Positions 31,501-43,084 of a stretch of 64,000 nucleotides of DNA are shown here, piece by piece. Both the position numbers and the translations under genes were made by a program. Positions within the stretch are counted from its first letter, which is position 1, and each line of letters opens with the position of its first letter. This DNA comes from Strongylocentrotus droebachiensis (taxonomy: Eukaryota > Echinodermata > Echinoidea > Camarodonta > Strongylocentrotidae). The notes below the pieces were generated by a model. The model was not told the origin of the DNA. It saw nothing but the letters and a program-made list of their open reading frames with translations, and ran no database searches. The stretch is from assembly GCA_035222895.1 (NCBI GenBank), contig JAVYIG010002203.1:1-64000 (forward strand), in the 5' to 3' direction.

Positions 31501-32126
31501 TTATAATACATCCACAGGGGCATACAAATATGTCAACATTTAAAAGAATTACAATCCATCCAATTTTCAAAATTTCACAAAACTTTTCACTACCTTTAAC
31601 CAGCGTGCAGTGCATATTCACTTTTGCACTCGCAAACATGTATTATTTGTGTAATATTAGATGTATTGCCCATTTTTTTTTTTTTTCTAATTCAACTTTC
31701 ATACCTGTTCCTGCAGCATTTTTCTTGGCTGGAGTTGACGTTTTCGGGATACCCTGGCCAGAAGCAGCTTCAGCTATCGTTTCATTATCGGAAAAGACAT
31801 CATCTCTTAAGATATGAAAGAAAGAAAATTGGCAAATACAAATCTGTGATAACGCTTCCAAACATTGGATCTGATAGATAAAGAAAACATGATTCCGATG
31901 TTGATTATATTTAGTATATCCCATGATGCAAGGTAACGTTACTTTGTAATAGAAAATTACAGAATGCGTTGGACTTGACATCAAGTACCCTTAAATACCA
32001 CAAAAATTGCGCAAAAAGGAATTTGAAAATGTTAACTTACAGTGTCAGTTCATCATCCAACGTGGTCGCATTGATTGATGTAGGATTCTGACAGCTTTCT
32101 AAGTATCGATGATATTTGTGATCCAT
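27603..32126 (-). CDS. Gene B: TRAF-like C-terminal domain protein, 3 coding exons, 365 aa
   Basis: Coding exons: 32126-32041 (ATG context ACAGGATGG), 31805-31705 and 28513-27603. Acceptors read CTTAAG and AATGCAG, donors ACACT/GTAAGT and ACAG/GTATGA; the phases are consistent and the sum is 1098 nt. The N-terminus reads MDHKYHRYLESCQNPTSINA; exon 2 is acidic, then GQGIPKTSTPAKKNAAGT. The last exon holds RADVTESAKRG, a coiled-coil-prone segment (VAALMEDMRKLKTKD) and the TRAF-like domain GSGHGTHLSLKVTGDL ... FPKLIEKDVVENEALG. Unlike gene A no homeodomain-like or GTF2I-like exons were found upstream. The exon carrying ATG opens at a splice acceptor (32144), so a 5' UTR exon should lie further upstream. 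TRAF-type domains trimerise and bind receptor tails; here partner and role are unknown. Confidence 0.7.
28612..28858. mobile_element. TTAA-type MITE present in both B and D duplicates
   Basis: TTAAAGGCAGGT at the left and ACCTGCCTTTAA at the right; the corresponding copy in the D region is at about 60265-60519. The insertion predates the duplication. Confidence 0.65.
28921..30756. mobile_element. 1.84-kb insertion specific to the B copy
   Basis: Sequence on either side is contiguous in the D copy near 60575. It carries two diverged internal direct repeats (ATCCAGAGCAATTTGTACGA near 29000 and its relative near 30420) and ends in a palindrome GCAATGACGAAGGTTCGTCA near 30732. No coding motif was recognised, so the class is unknown. 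Confidence 0.6.
31100..31345 (-). mobile_element. tRNA-Val-like SINE on the minus strand
   Basis: On the minus strand GGCTAAGTCAGTAGAGCG (A-box region), CCTCACAACC (anticodon-like arm) and GGGTTCGAACCCC (B box) are in order. The acceptor ends do not pair, so this is not a working tRNA gene. A non-tRNA body (GGAGTTGTTGCTAC) follows. Confidence 0.65.
31705..31805 (-). CDS. Gene B exon 2
   Basis: It encodes DDVFSDNETIAEAASGQGIP and KTSTPAKKNAAGT. The homologous exon of gene C is 30 nt longer. The splice sites are identical in type in both. Confidence 0.7.
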
Positions 32127-32143
32127 CCTGTTACTACGGTTAG
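32041..32143 (-). CDS. Gene B exon 1 (first coding exon)
   Basis: The acceptor TTTTACCTAG lies before the exon; the ATG is at 32126-32124 and the donor ACACT/GTAAGT. The exon is conserved with 41043-41136 of gene C, including the ATG context. Confidence 0.65.
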
Positions 32144-33838
32144 CTAGGTAAAAGACAAACAAAAATGTTCAACATGAATAAAGAATATGTAAATAAAAAA
32201 AATATTTTATAGGACACTTACATTACAATCCCATTATCATGACCTCGGACAAGATAACACAATTCAGTGTGAAATCAATACAAAAAATATAAAAAACATA
32301 TGTCTTTTATTGTTGTTTTCGTTGTTCTTTAAGGCTGACTAATCTAAAAAGATTATTTCTGCCTGGCTGTACTGTTTTTTTAGTTGTTCATCACTGATGA
32401 TTAGATGGCGCTGTTTCTTTTCCTCTTGGGTATTTGTACTGCGTCGATATTTAAGTCAACACACGACTAGCCCAGCATGCAACGATCCGACTGGTCTGCG
32501 ATTGTTCTGCGACTGAATGAGATTCGTATTAGGTCCATGGTGAGATCTAGAGGAGATATGACGTCACAGCTCCCGCCAGCTTGTGAGTCACATACGACTC
32601 CAGTGGGGTCATATTGGTGCGCGGGGGCATTACGTCTTTGTCCCAGGCACTTTGCGTACTGGGGGGGGGGGGGGGGTGGGGGAGGGGTGATGTCCCCTAC
32701 CCGGCCTCCCTCTTTTAAAAAAAGTCCTACGACCAAAAACAAATTGACAAAAATAAAGGGAAACAAGTAAAAGAAAGACGAAAGAATTAAAAAGATATTT
32801 ATATTTTCAGGGTTTCGCTGTTGTTGTTGTTTGTTTATGGCTTGCCCTTCTATCTTTCTTTTTGTTAATTAATCCATCGAGTATACAGTCAAACCAATTT
32901 CGAGGTATGTTTTTAAAGACCTAAAATGTCTTTTGTCATACTGGTCCATATAATTATGTACTAAATTTAAAGAATGTATAACGTTCATGCCCTATTTAAA
33001 CATGTTAAAATCAACATATATTATGTACATAGGTACGACATCTTCACTTGGAAAGCATGTCATTACGGAAATCACATCTTGTTTAAGCCTGTTATCATTT
33101 CAGAAGAAAAAAAGTGGCATTCCCTCTTTACATCTTTCCGAATCGTCTCTTGGTATCGACAAGGGCTTTTCTACGAAGTTTATGTAATATGTACTCCAAT
33201 ATATACATGTACATGTAAATACAAAATCTAATTTTTTAAATATCCAATGTTCTATTTTACGCTGCTTGTAAGTATCGGCTTGCATGGTGCTGTAGATTAT
33301 AGTAGACTTGCGGGTGCACCATGTGAGAGAGAGGGAGGATTGAGGAGTCCTCAAAAGGACTCTCGGTAATCTTTATTGAGGGTGTGTAGTCCTGAAAAGG
33401 ACTGCTGGTGTAGTCCTGGAAAAAAAAGACTGTTGGTTATCTTTCTTAGCTTATAGTTCTAAGGAGAACTGTAGCGCTTGGAGAGGATGAGTGGCGGGAG
33501 TGGCTCGACGTTTCGAACAGGTTGACTATCCGCCGTTATCTTTTTATCAATTGCCTCCTGCTCTAACTGCCCTTTTTAGGTAAAAACAAAGACGTAACTT
33601 TTATCCAACAAGACAGTCAAAAAGAATTAAACTCTCAACACCGCAACGTGGCCCGGACATATAGAACTCCCCGCCTCTGGAATCAAATGAATAATCACTC
33701 AGAGTTTTCATTAAAAGTAGCAGTGAAAAGAATGCCATAACTTCTCCCAATATATTGTTGTATCATGAATGGTTATGTCTGCTTTATTAGCAATGAAAAT
33801 TATGTGCAACCATGTAATTCCTTTTCAATTCAACCCCC

Positions 33839-33890
<52 letters not shown>

Positions 33891-34877
33891 TTCTCTCCTT
33901 CTCTTTCTCTCTTTCTCTCTTTAGTCTCTACCTACCATTATTTTGTTCTCTTATTTGTTATACTTCGCATCACCAGGAACCCCCTAATTTATGTATTTTG
34001 CTTGTACACGACGGTACTTGATTGTCATTGCTCACAATTCAATTATCCTACATCAAAAATGTATAATCAAGCAGAGACACTTCATATGAGACTGCAACTC
34101 AGCGTAGATAGTACGGCGTAAGCGACGCGACACTGCGGCGGAAGTTACCCGCTGGAGACATTTGAAATCACGTACGCTCGCTGAATTTTCAACTCCCAAA
34201 TAGTACTTTTTTCAGAGCGACCTTAAAATGGTTGAAATATTTATGGTAACGTGAAGAGCTTTCGACCAATAAATTGATGATGCAGGACAATAATAGTGCC
34301 TACTTGTACAGCACACAGGTCCGCCTTTCGGTGTCATGGCGATATAATAATCACTATATTTATTAAGTGCAAAGCAAACCGATACTATTAATAGACATCC
34401 GTTATTCTTTGTTATAAAATGGGTTCAAGAGAAGCGTCGAAATGGATCATGCACTGCACTTGGTTAAGTCACAATGAGACGGACAATGAACCCTCGTCCA
34501 TGAACCTGCGTGCAGTGCATATTCACTATAATGCACTCGCAAACATGTATTATTTGTATGTTATATTAATGTATGTTTTACATATAGCCTACCATTGAAT
34601 ATGACTCTTTGTTGACTTTAAACCCTGGCAGCAAATCAAAATCCTATTTTATTGGAAATAGTCTCCCATAATTCCCGCCAAATTAGGCTTAGCGAATTCT
34701 TCTTCACTGAGACTCGTACAAATGAACATATTATGTTTATGTCCAAGAATAACATTATAATTCTCTAGTTTTAGCAAAATTAACAAGTTACATACTCTTA
34801 CTTGTGAAGCGATATATACTGTATACTCACATAATTATATATGTATGGAACAATGTACGCTCAAGTCCGACTTCAGT

Positions 34878-34900
34878 TAGCTAAAATGGCGACGAGTCGC
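34878..34900. promoter_or_regulatory. YY1-like AAAATGGCG motif conserved in both duplicates
   Basis: The motif lies at 34883 and 48972 in an otherwise diverging region, upstream of genes B and C on the minus strand. AAAATGGCG is the core of YY1 sites often placed near start sites. Alternatively it is a start codon of a plus-strand reading frame (MATSRSFI in both copies). Confidence 0.25.
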
Positions 34901-35269
34901 TCATTCATTTTGTTCACCATACTCAATTCGATAATATCCACAGTTTACAATAACGGAAATATTAATATCCATTTCCAGAAATGGCGTCGCTTGGTCTACA
35001 AACACACACTCCTTGATATTTGCAAATATATCTTGAGTAAAATATAGACCTTAATAAATATGAATTGGTCATAACTGTATTAAAATCCATCGTAAGAGGG
35101 TCAACAGCAAAAGTCATATTCAAGAAGGTCTAAACATAGCATGATTCAGCCCCTAAGTCTCAAATCATAGATGACAAGGGGTCTGTATATGCAGACTCGA
35201 AATCGTAGTGGGAATTCCCCGCAGAATAAAAATAGCCCTATGGCTCTAAATGTATAAATTGAATGGAAA

Positions 35270-35345
35270 TTGAGAGAATGTGAGAGAGCGAGAGAGCGAG
35301 AGAGAGAGAGAGGGAGAGAGGGGAGAGAGAGAGAGAGACATGGGG
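35270..35345. repeat. (GA)n microsatellite
   Basis: GAGAGA-rich run. The duplicate at 49380-49458 is (GA)n with an internal (TA)n. Confidence 0.9.
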
Positions 35346-35538
35346 TGAGGGGAGGGGAGGGAGGGCGTACGTGAGAGAGAAACAGAGAGATGGGGCGGGA
35401 GGGGTCAGGGGCGACAGAACGTCTTTCAAAGTGGGGGGAGAGGGACAAACAAAAAAGATTTGTGAGGTCGCAGTGCGAAAGATTACATCTTATGAAGAGG
35501 AAAAAAACTACCTTAATCATAAAAGACTGAAGAGCGTA

Positions 35539-35703
35539 TGCGGACACCTACCCCCTGGACATCCACCCTCGGATAACCACCCCCAGTCAACTACACCCTA
35601 GGACAACTACCCCCTAAGGCAACCACCCTCTAGGACGACAACCCCCCGGGGCAAGTACCCCCGGACAACTACCCCCCCCCCCCCCAGACAACTACCCCCT
35701 AGC
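35539..35703 (+). repeat. GGACAACTACCCCC minisatellite, single arm
   Basis: 14-20 bp units (GGACAACTACCCCCTA) run up to a hAT-like end CAGGCGCGGATCCAGG. It is related to the foldback at 41406-41815. Confidence 0.8.
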
Positions 35704-37350
35704 AGGCGCGGATCCAGGATTTCTTAGGGGGGCCCAAATTTGACATTATGCAAGCCAAATACTTGTACGTAATTGTGACCGGCATTGACGTAAAGGGCAA
35801 AAACGTGGGGGGGGGGGGGGCTGACAAAAAAAAATCCACATCACCCCCCATTCTTACATGCAGGCCCGGGTAAACGCTTTTCAAAGTGGGTGGGGAGACT
35901 AAAATATTTATGATCAGGTAGAGCCTAGCGTAAATTGGCGTGGGTTCTAGGGGGCAAAGGCCCGCCGGGGGGGGGGCAAGGTGCGGAGCCCCCGGAAGTT
36001 CAGGGGATATGGGCAGATGAGCACATTTTGATACCTTATATTCATGGCACTGGCAGGTCATTAAGTGGCTTGGGGTCCAGGGGGCTGAGCCCCGGAAAAT
36101 TCAGGGATTTGAGACATTTTATAACGGTCAGATAAGCATTCAGGGGCTACCTTAGGCTCCCTGGTGTGGTCCAGGGGGTTCAGGGGCGGATCTAGCTTTT
36201 TGCTAAGGGGGGTTGACCCAATGACGAAGCGGCGATATTTTTTTTTTTTGACCCCAGGCGCGGATCTCTTTTTGGGGGGCCCATATTTGAAATTATGTGA
36301 GCCAAATATTGGTATGTAATGGTGACACCGGCAGTGGCAAAAACGTTTAGGGGGGGTAGACAAAACAAATCCTCATCACCACACTCTTACATGCAGACCC
36401 CACTGAACGTTGCTCGGCGGGGGTCAAGGGGTGGAGCCTCCAGAAGCTGAGGGGGTATAGGCATTTAATTACTGTCAGATGAGCATATGTTGATACCTTA
36501 TTTGTGACACTGACAGGACACAAATTGGAGTGGGTTCTAGGGGGCAGAGCCCCCAGAACCTCAGCGATTTGATAATTAAATTACCGTCAGATGGTACCTT
36601 ATTTGTGACACTGGCAGATCACGAATTGACGTGGGGTCCAGGGGGTGAAGCCACCGGAAGCTCAGGGGTTTTGGACAATACATTACGGTCAGATGAGCAT
36701 ATTTTAATACCTTATTTGTGACACTGGCAGAACAAAAATTGGTGTTGGGTGGAGCCCCCAGAAGCTCAGGGGTTTGATACATTAAATTATCGTCAGATCA
36801 GCATCCAGGTGCCTGACTGTGGGCCCTAAGTGAAATTACTTTTTGTTGTTGCTTTCTTTAGCACAAAAAAAAAAAAAAAAAAATCTTTCCCCTTTGTTTC
36901 CTTCTTTTTTTTTCCTTCTTTTTTCCCATTTTTTTTCCTCCTTCTTTTGCTGCCTGGATCCGCCACTGGTTGACCCAATGACGATGCAGAGCATCGTCCT
37001 AGAGCCGCGTAGCGGCGAGGCAATTTTTTTTTTGACCAAATGACGAGCCGCATAGCGACGAGGCGATTTTTGGTGCTATTTTTGACCCCCGTAAGTGATG
37101 TTTTCCTGGCAGCTACTAACACAATGGAGAACATAAAAATCAGTGTATGATAACGTCTTTTTAAATCAAGTAACAGTTTAATACACAGTAATATCCAGAG
37201 TTATCATGTGTTTGGTTAAGTTACCAGATGAGTTGAATCTCTTCTCACAATATGGCGTTTTTGTATGCATTTTTTGGCAGCCCAAGGGAGGGGTTTAACC
37301 CCCTACCCCCCCCCCCCCCTTCCTCCCTCCCCGTTGATCCGCCCCTGGAT
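35704..37350. mobile_element. hAT-like element complex with internal about 110-bp GCCCCCGGAAGCTCAGGGG repeats
   Basis: It opens CAGGCGCGGATCCAGGATTT, the same end as the element at 55259. Inside, units with GGGGCRGAGCCCCCAGAAGC ... GGTCAGATGAGCA recur about seven times (35940-36790, plus one at 37350-37480). Ends like TGGATCCGCC occur near 36955 and 37335, so more than one element is nested. Confidence 0.6.
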
Positions 37351-37489
37351 TTGGGCATTTAATTACTGTCAGATGAGCATAATGTTGGTACCTTATTTGT
37401 GACATAGGCAGGACACAAATTGGAGTGGGGTTCATGGGGCGGAGCCCCCAGAAGCTCAGGGGTTCTAGGTATCAAATTACCGTCACACG

Positions 37490-37682
37490 CAGGGGCGTAC
37501 GCTGGGGGGGGGTTTGGGGGTTCAACCCCCCCCTTTGGTATCTTTTTTTGCCGTGGGCAAAAAAAAAAAATGCCCACGGCTAACCTAAAAAAGGTGACCT
37601 TACCCCCCCCCCCCCCCCCAACGTAGGAAAATGTCAAATTTTCAAATTTCGAGACCAAAAAAAAAAAAAAAAGTGTCCGCTT

Positions 37683-37724
<42 letters not shown>

Positions 37725-37730
37725 CCCTGA
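37490..37730. mobile_element. MITE with CAGGGGCGTACGC end and a 38-base C-run
   Basis: The left end is CAGGGGCGTACGCTGG and the right end GGCCCTG, with a C-run at 37685-37722. A TGCCCACGG-type inverted repeat lies inside (37550-37580). Confidence 0.5.
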
Positions 37731-37825
37731 GAAGGCCATTATACAAATACCACAGAGTTAACACCCTTCTGGCTCTGAACATGTTGTATATTATGAAGTA
37801 CTTCTTTGTTGGTTTTCATACGATT

Positions 37826-38811
37826 CTATTGATCGATAACCTCGTCCCAAGATACAATGAGGGTGATTTTGAGCATGCCATTTCTCTTGAAGCCTAGAGC
37901 TTCATTCTCCACCACATCCTTTTCGATCACCTTTGGAAACTCCACGATATGTGAGCCGCCATTTTCTTCGGAATTCTTAGATTTCTTCCTGTTTTCTTCT
38001 TCATCGTCAAAGTTATGAATAAGGATCTCAAATCGGCATTGTGATGGGAGGTGATCAGTTTTGTTCGGGGAGCCAGTATCCGCTGTAACTTTCAAAGAGA
38101 GATGTGTCCCGCTTCCACTGCCAAAACCGACTAGGAAGAGCTCGGCTCGCAGCTTCAGGTCCGAGGTTGGAGGGAGGACAAATGACAGTCCCTGTTTCTT
38201 CTCGGAGTCGTAAGGTATAAAATGAGTTGTAGTTGTGTGTTGTCTGTGGCGGCTACCAGCTATCTGCCCCTTCTCCAGTGCTCCCAATCTTGCTTTCGAA
38301 TTCTTTACATCATCCATGATAAATCCGATCATTCTCCCATTGCTTTCTATCTGATCGTGTTGTGAGCTTACAGAATTGGTTAATGACGCAATATCCGTAA
38401 GGGACTGTGAGTGTCGCAAATTTGCTCTGCTGCATTGGCGAATATACCCCTTTTTCAATTTTTGATAATCCTCTGCACTTTCCAAGAGAGAGGACATGGT
38501 GGTAGGGTCCACGGTGAAACTAAATTCGCTCTGCATCTCCGCTCCTGTTTCGGATAGTCGACCAATATCCGGATTGCAGAGATATCCAGTAGGCGAAGTT
38601 TCGACATAATTACTGGTCGTGATCTCCGCAATAGGTTCTTGGACTGCGGACATATTTTGTTGGGGGCTGGATGCGTTGGGAGAGGGTGATACTGTTGCAG
38701 CAGCCCCGTCCTTAGCCCCACCCATGGCTTCACCTCCCGCTCCCCTGGTTGCACTTTCAGTCTCTTCTGCTCTCCCCTCTTGATCCGGAATTTCTTGCTT
38801 TCGCGGGGAAT
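37826..38811 (-). CDS. Gene C exon 3: TRAF-like terminal exon, A-type
   Basis: It begins DSPRKQEIPDQEGRAEETES after the acceptor; the stop is TAG at 37826-37828. Confidence 0.75.
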
Positions 38812-41119
38812 CTGATTTAAATCGGATGAGAATTAATAATGCAATTAATTACTGGCCGAAATAGGAATCATTTGCTTATTTATATGACACAAATTAACAC
38901 CACAATGTTTTCTTTTGAAGTTGATGCAGCAATCGTCACAATAATCTTGGATAATTACAGAAGCAAGATGACGTCAGAAGAGATGAATGTCGGAGAGACC
39001 GAAATGGATCACTTTGTACCGAAATAGAAAGGTGGTTGAGGGTTTGTGAGTGGGATGGAAAGACAGAAAGAGAACATTCAAGACAGGTTTAAGAATAAGA
39101 GTTGGGCCTGCAGTGGCTTATAGCAGGGGTAAAGCCATAATTGAAGAGGCATCGCGGAAATATTACATTCGTGAAATGCAAAGGAACAAGGCTGTATAGA
39201 TTAAAGGGACTGGGTAACATTGTTCAGATGAGAGATAGTGGTTCTAAGGTAGTGACTTCAATGCTAGATGTACAATTAAAGATAATCTGAAAATTTGAGT
39301 GAAAACGGACCATTATTCATGGTACAAATTGGGAAAAACTGATCTGATCGATTCCTTAATTCTCCCAACTAGGTCTAGATCTAGATCTATAGGACAATTT
39401 AGTTACATTTTAGCTGAATGGAAATCTCACAAAGCAATAAAATGGCTCTACATTCCATTCCAGACATTTAAGTGTTGACAGATTTTTATAGCCTGTTTTA
39501 TCTCTTTTTTTCATGGAAAACGGTTGGGAAAATTCAAAAATGGTTGGGAGAATTTACTGTTAATCACTGTTAGAGGGTGCCTCACATCGACGCCTTCAAA
39601 GAAAACCATAGATATCTTCGTGGTTTGAGAATTTTTTCAGGATGTTTTGCCTGTCAGAGGGTAGTACAGTAGAAGGAATATAGTAAGTAACATTTTATAC
39701 AAAAATTAAGGAATTTTTGTCATCAACCTTCAACAATGTTACCAAGTCACTTTAAAGTTGTGAGGAAAGAAACCACATCGCCTTCTTTTAATGTTGCCTT
39801 GATCCCCTAAGGACTATAGGTCACCCGAAATTCGCTCCTGCAAAAAACTGCTCTGACCGGGCTTTATTTCAGAAAAGGTATGGGCCTGGGTTATGGTTGC
39901 CATTGGCTTGTAGCTTCAACGATTGGGTTAGAGGTAGGGAGCCAAGGGAGGCCCTATAGTTTTAGGTTCAGAGTAAGAAGAGAAAAAGAAATAGCTTAGA
40001 AATTCACCTCGGAGCAATTGTAGTAGTTTTACAGTGTCATACAACCTGCCCGTAGTCTTCGGCCCATTCTGACCTAGCTCTCTTTTCATGATTCGATTAG
40101 AGGGTACTAGCCCCCGTGGCCATATATGGAGCTCTGCCCCTTAGGATATAATATAAAATGTATTGCTCAAAAAATCCTTTTCCAAATTTTACTGTCATAT
40201 ATACCTGTTCCTGCAGCACTTTTCTTGGCTGGAGTTGACGTTTTCGGGATGACCTGGCCAGATACAGCGCCATTTATCGTTTGAGTAGGAATATCGGAAT
40301 TGTCAAGCTTTTCACTACCAGGAAAGCCATAATCTCTACAGATTTGAGAGAAAGAAAAATGGCAAATAAAATTCTGCAATAACTCTTTTGTAAATTGGAT
40401 CAGGTAGATAAAGTGAGTATCCTATATTTGGTGCGCAGTAACGTACATTTGTAATCAAAGGTTCAAGGTTGGGTGACATCCAAATATAAGTTGATACCTG
40501 TTGATTTGCAGGGCTGCAAACAACTTTTTTTTTAATTTAAACATCTTAAAGAAAAAGGTGAGTTCTGGTAAAAAAAAAAAAAAAAAAAAAGAATTCTCAC
40601 AGAATCAAACGAAACTTACACTGAATGTTCAAGATTATAAATAAATGTCATGTGCCAAACAATTTTGGTCGAAAATGTATACTGGCTGAGTAATGAGCAT
40701 AGAACGATTAGGAAATCAAGGTCGGTAGCCCCGACACCATTCGTGTAGTCCCATATACATCTTTCTGTGTACAATGCTTGTTACTTTACCAAGACTCGGC
40801 CAAATTTAGTATGATTTTGATGAATCCAGAACTTTGCAGTACACACCAGTACTTACATGCTACATGATCAACTTTTCTGATCCATTCCACATGAATGAGA
40901 TCTAAAGCATTTTTTAGGGTGGAGCTTAGCAGATTTGAGAAATTATTTTTTAAAAATATTTATGCAGCTTTGCACATCAACAGGAATCAACTTATATTTA
41001 GATGTCACCCGACATTTCAAATGTTCGAAAATACAAACTTACAAGTCTTCATCCAATGTGGTCGCATTGAGTGATGTAGGCTTCTGACAGCTTTCTAGAT
41101 ATAGATGTTTGTGATCCAT
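37826..41119 (-). CDS. Gene C: TRAF-like C-terminal domain protein, 3 coding exons, 397 aa
   Basis: Coding exons: 41119-41043 (ATG context ACAGAATGG), 40335-40205 and 38811-37826, consistent phases, 1194 nt. Acceptors read TTACCTAG, TCTGTAG and AAATCAG; donors ACTT/GTAAGT and ACAG/GTATAT. The N-terminus MDHKHLYLESCQKPTSLNAT matches B. Exon 2 carries ten extra residues and ends SGQVIPKTSTPAKKSAAGT. The last exon closely resembles that of gene A (AKDGAAATVSPSPNASSPQQ, GSGSGTHLSLK, FPKVIEKDVVENEALG, stop after EVIDQ), and so does the 3' flank. The protein thus combines B-type upstream exons with an A-type final exon. Intact coding frames over all three exons argue for function. Confidence 0.7.
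38812..40204. other. Intron 2 of gene C
   Basis: Bases 38940-39200 are conserved with the introns of A, B and D. CTAG-rich sequence occurs at 39370-39395, and a block at 39770-39920 is shared with B at 30960-31080. No exon seen. Confidence 0.5.
40205..40335 (-). CDS. Gene C exon 2
   Basis: It encodes DYGFPGSEKLDNSDIPTQTI, NGAVSGQVIPKTSTPAKKSA and AGT. It is homologous to 31705-31805 with a ten-codon insertion. Confidence 0.7.
40740..40915. repeat. Dispersed repeat (CCCATATACATCTTTCTGTG family)
   Basis: Same family as 19575-19925, 21210-21290, 22640-22740 and 60935-61080. Confidence 0.6.
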
Positions 41120-41136
41120 TCTGTTACTACGGTTAT
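41043..41136 (-). CDS. Gene C exon 1 (first coding exon)
   Basis: ATG at 41119-41117; the acceptor CTAG lies before 41136 and the donor is ACTT/GTAAGTTT. Confidence 0.65.
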
Positions 41137-41405
41137 CTAGGTAAAAAGAAATACAGAAGGGGGAAAGAAGTGGCCTTAACATGAATAAAGAATTTGTAAA
41201 TAAAAAATTGTTTTATAGGACACTTACATTTCAATCACCATATCATGACCGTGGGAAAGATAACACAATGCAGTGTGAAATCGATTTAAAAAAAAAACAT
41301 TTGTCTGTATTGCGTCAAAACTTGAGTCAACACACACATTAGACTAGCCCACCGCGCTACGGTTCGACCCGTCTGCGACTGAGTGAGATCTATAGGAGGG
41401 TTCTA

Positions 41406-41815
41406 GGACACCTACCCCCGGACATCCACCCCCGAATAACCACCCCCAGTCAAGTACGCCGGCGACAACTACCCCCTAGGACAACTACCACCGAGGGCAA
41501 CCCCCCTCTAGGACGACTAGCCCCCGAAACAACTACCCCCGGACAACTACCCCCTAGGACAACTACCCCGGAAAACTACCCCTAGGACAATAACCACCGG
41601 CAACTACCCCCGGACAACTACCGTATCAAGTATCATCTAGGGGTTAGTTGTCTAGGGGTAGTTGTCTGGGGTAGATGTCCCGGGGGTAGTCGTCCTAGAA
41701 GGTGGTTGCCCTAGGGGGTAGTTGTCCTAGGGGTAGTTGTCCTATAGGGGTAGTTGTCGTAGGAAGTAGTTGGGGTGGTTATCCGGGGGTGGATATGTCC
41801 CGGGGTAGGTGTCCG
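41406..41815. mobile_element. Foldback element with arms made of GGACAACTACCCCC tandem repeats
   Basis: Units read forward to about 41625 (ACAACTACCCC) and then as their complement to 41815 (GGGGTAGTTGTCC). The arm ends GGACACCTACCCCCGGACAT and ATGTCCCGGGGTAGGTGTCC pair. The matching B sequence (32540-32560) lacks it. Confidence 0.8.
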
Positions 41816-42774
41816 GATACGCTAGGAGATATGCCGCGACAGCTCCTGTCAGCTTGTGAGTCTCATACGACTCCAGTGGGGGTCATACTGGTGCGCGGGG
41901 GTATTACGTCTTTGCCCCAGGCTCTTTGCGTACTGGGGGGATGGGTTGATGCCCTACCCGGCCTCCCTCTTTTTAAAAAAAGTCCTACTACCAAAAACAT
42001 ATTGACAAAAATAAAGGGAAAGAAGAAAAAGAAAGACGAAAGAATGAAAAAAATATATTTTTTCAGGTTTTTGCTGTTGTTGTTGTTTGTTTATGGCTTG
42101 CCCTTCCATCTTTCTGTTTGTCAATTAATCCATCGAGTATACAGTCAAACCAATTTCGAGGTATGTTTTTAAGACCTAAAATGTATTTTGTCATACCGGT
42201 CCATATAGGCCTAGTTATGTACTAAATTTAAATAATGTAAAAAACCCATGCCCTATTTAAACATGTTAAAATAAACAAATATTATGTACGTAGGTGCGAC
42301 CTCTTGATTTGGAAATAGACTGTAGGGCAAGTCACTGTATTGTGTTGTTTCGTAGTCCTATCAGTGGCAGTCGACCAAACCAGTATGAAAATATAAAGAA
42401 AATTATTACAAACATATTTACCGTTTGTTCTCCTCATTTTCTTTACGGCTTTTCGTGAAAACTAATTAAAGATAATAATTATGTTGCCTCCTAATATTCG
42501 TGGGTAATGTGCCGGGAAATCGGAGGTGTGTCCAATTCAACCAATCACGAGGCGGGATTTTCCCTACGTCATTGTCCTCGTTCGCTACATAGAAACATCT
42601 AACAACCATAATGGGGGATGACGCCGATGAAGTTTCGTCACAGAGATAAAGAGGTGTTTTATTCACTTCCCGACTGTGAATGATGTCGTTTTGAAAGAAT
42701 TTACAGACAAAAAATGATCCAAAGCTTTTGCTTCTGCTGAGATTTTGAAAAATACGGACCGAGAAAAGAGCAAA

Positions 42775-42945
42775 ATTGCGACGGATTTCCTTGCCAATGT
42801 CGCCCGTATTGAACCGTACAGCTACAGTACCAGTGCAGTGCAGTGCAAATGACAATGACAATTTGCAGTGCACTGGTACTGTCGCTGTATACGGTTCAAT
42901 ACGGGCGACATTGGCAAGGAAATCCGTCGCAATTTTGCACTTTTC
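42775..42945. repeat. Long inverted repeat, about 75-bp arms
   Basis: GCGACGGATTTCCTTGCCAA and TTGGCAAGGAAATCCGTCGC are the outer ends, and the centre is CAGTGCAAATGACAATGAC. The minus-strand ORF 42466-43071 runs through both arms and so is probably not a gene. Confidence 0.85.
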
Positions 42946-43084
42946 TCCGTAAAATACCTCGAGATTCTGACAAGACTGAATTTGAAGGTGAGTTTCAATC
43001 TCTTTGTTTGCAATAACCATGATAACCCAGCAAAAATTAAGGCCCAGCCTTCGACTTTGATCTAGCCTCATTTAAAAAAAAACC

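Larger units (their letters stand above)
32150..35538. repeat. 5' region of gene B, duplicated upstream of gene C
   Basis: Conserved landmarks run in order with 41.1-49.4 kb: AGTCCTAC.ACCAAAAACA (32727/41980), TATACAGTCAAACCAATTTC (32883/42138), GAAAAAAAGTGGCATTCCCT (33105/46903) and CTAAAATGGCGACGAGTCGC (34881/48970). Poly-C and (CT)n at 33834-33925. No further exon could be defined. Confidence 0.7.

Noticed and set aside
37359-37739. 126-codon Gly-rich ORF
   Set aside because: It arises from poly-C/G runs within a MITE.
42466-43071. 201-codon minus-strand ORF
   Set aside because: It spans a long inverted repeat, and the protein contains its own reversed reading; no domain recognised.
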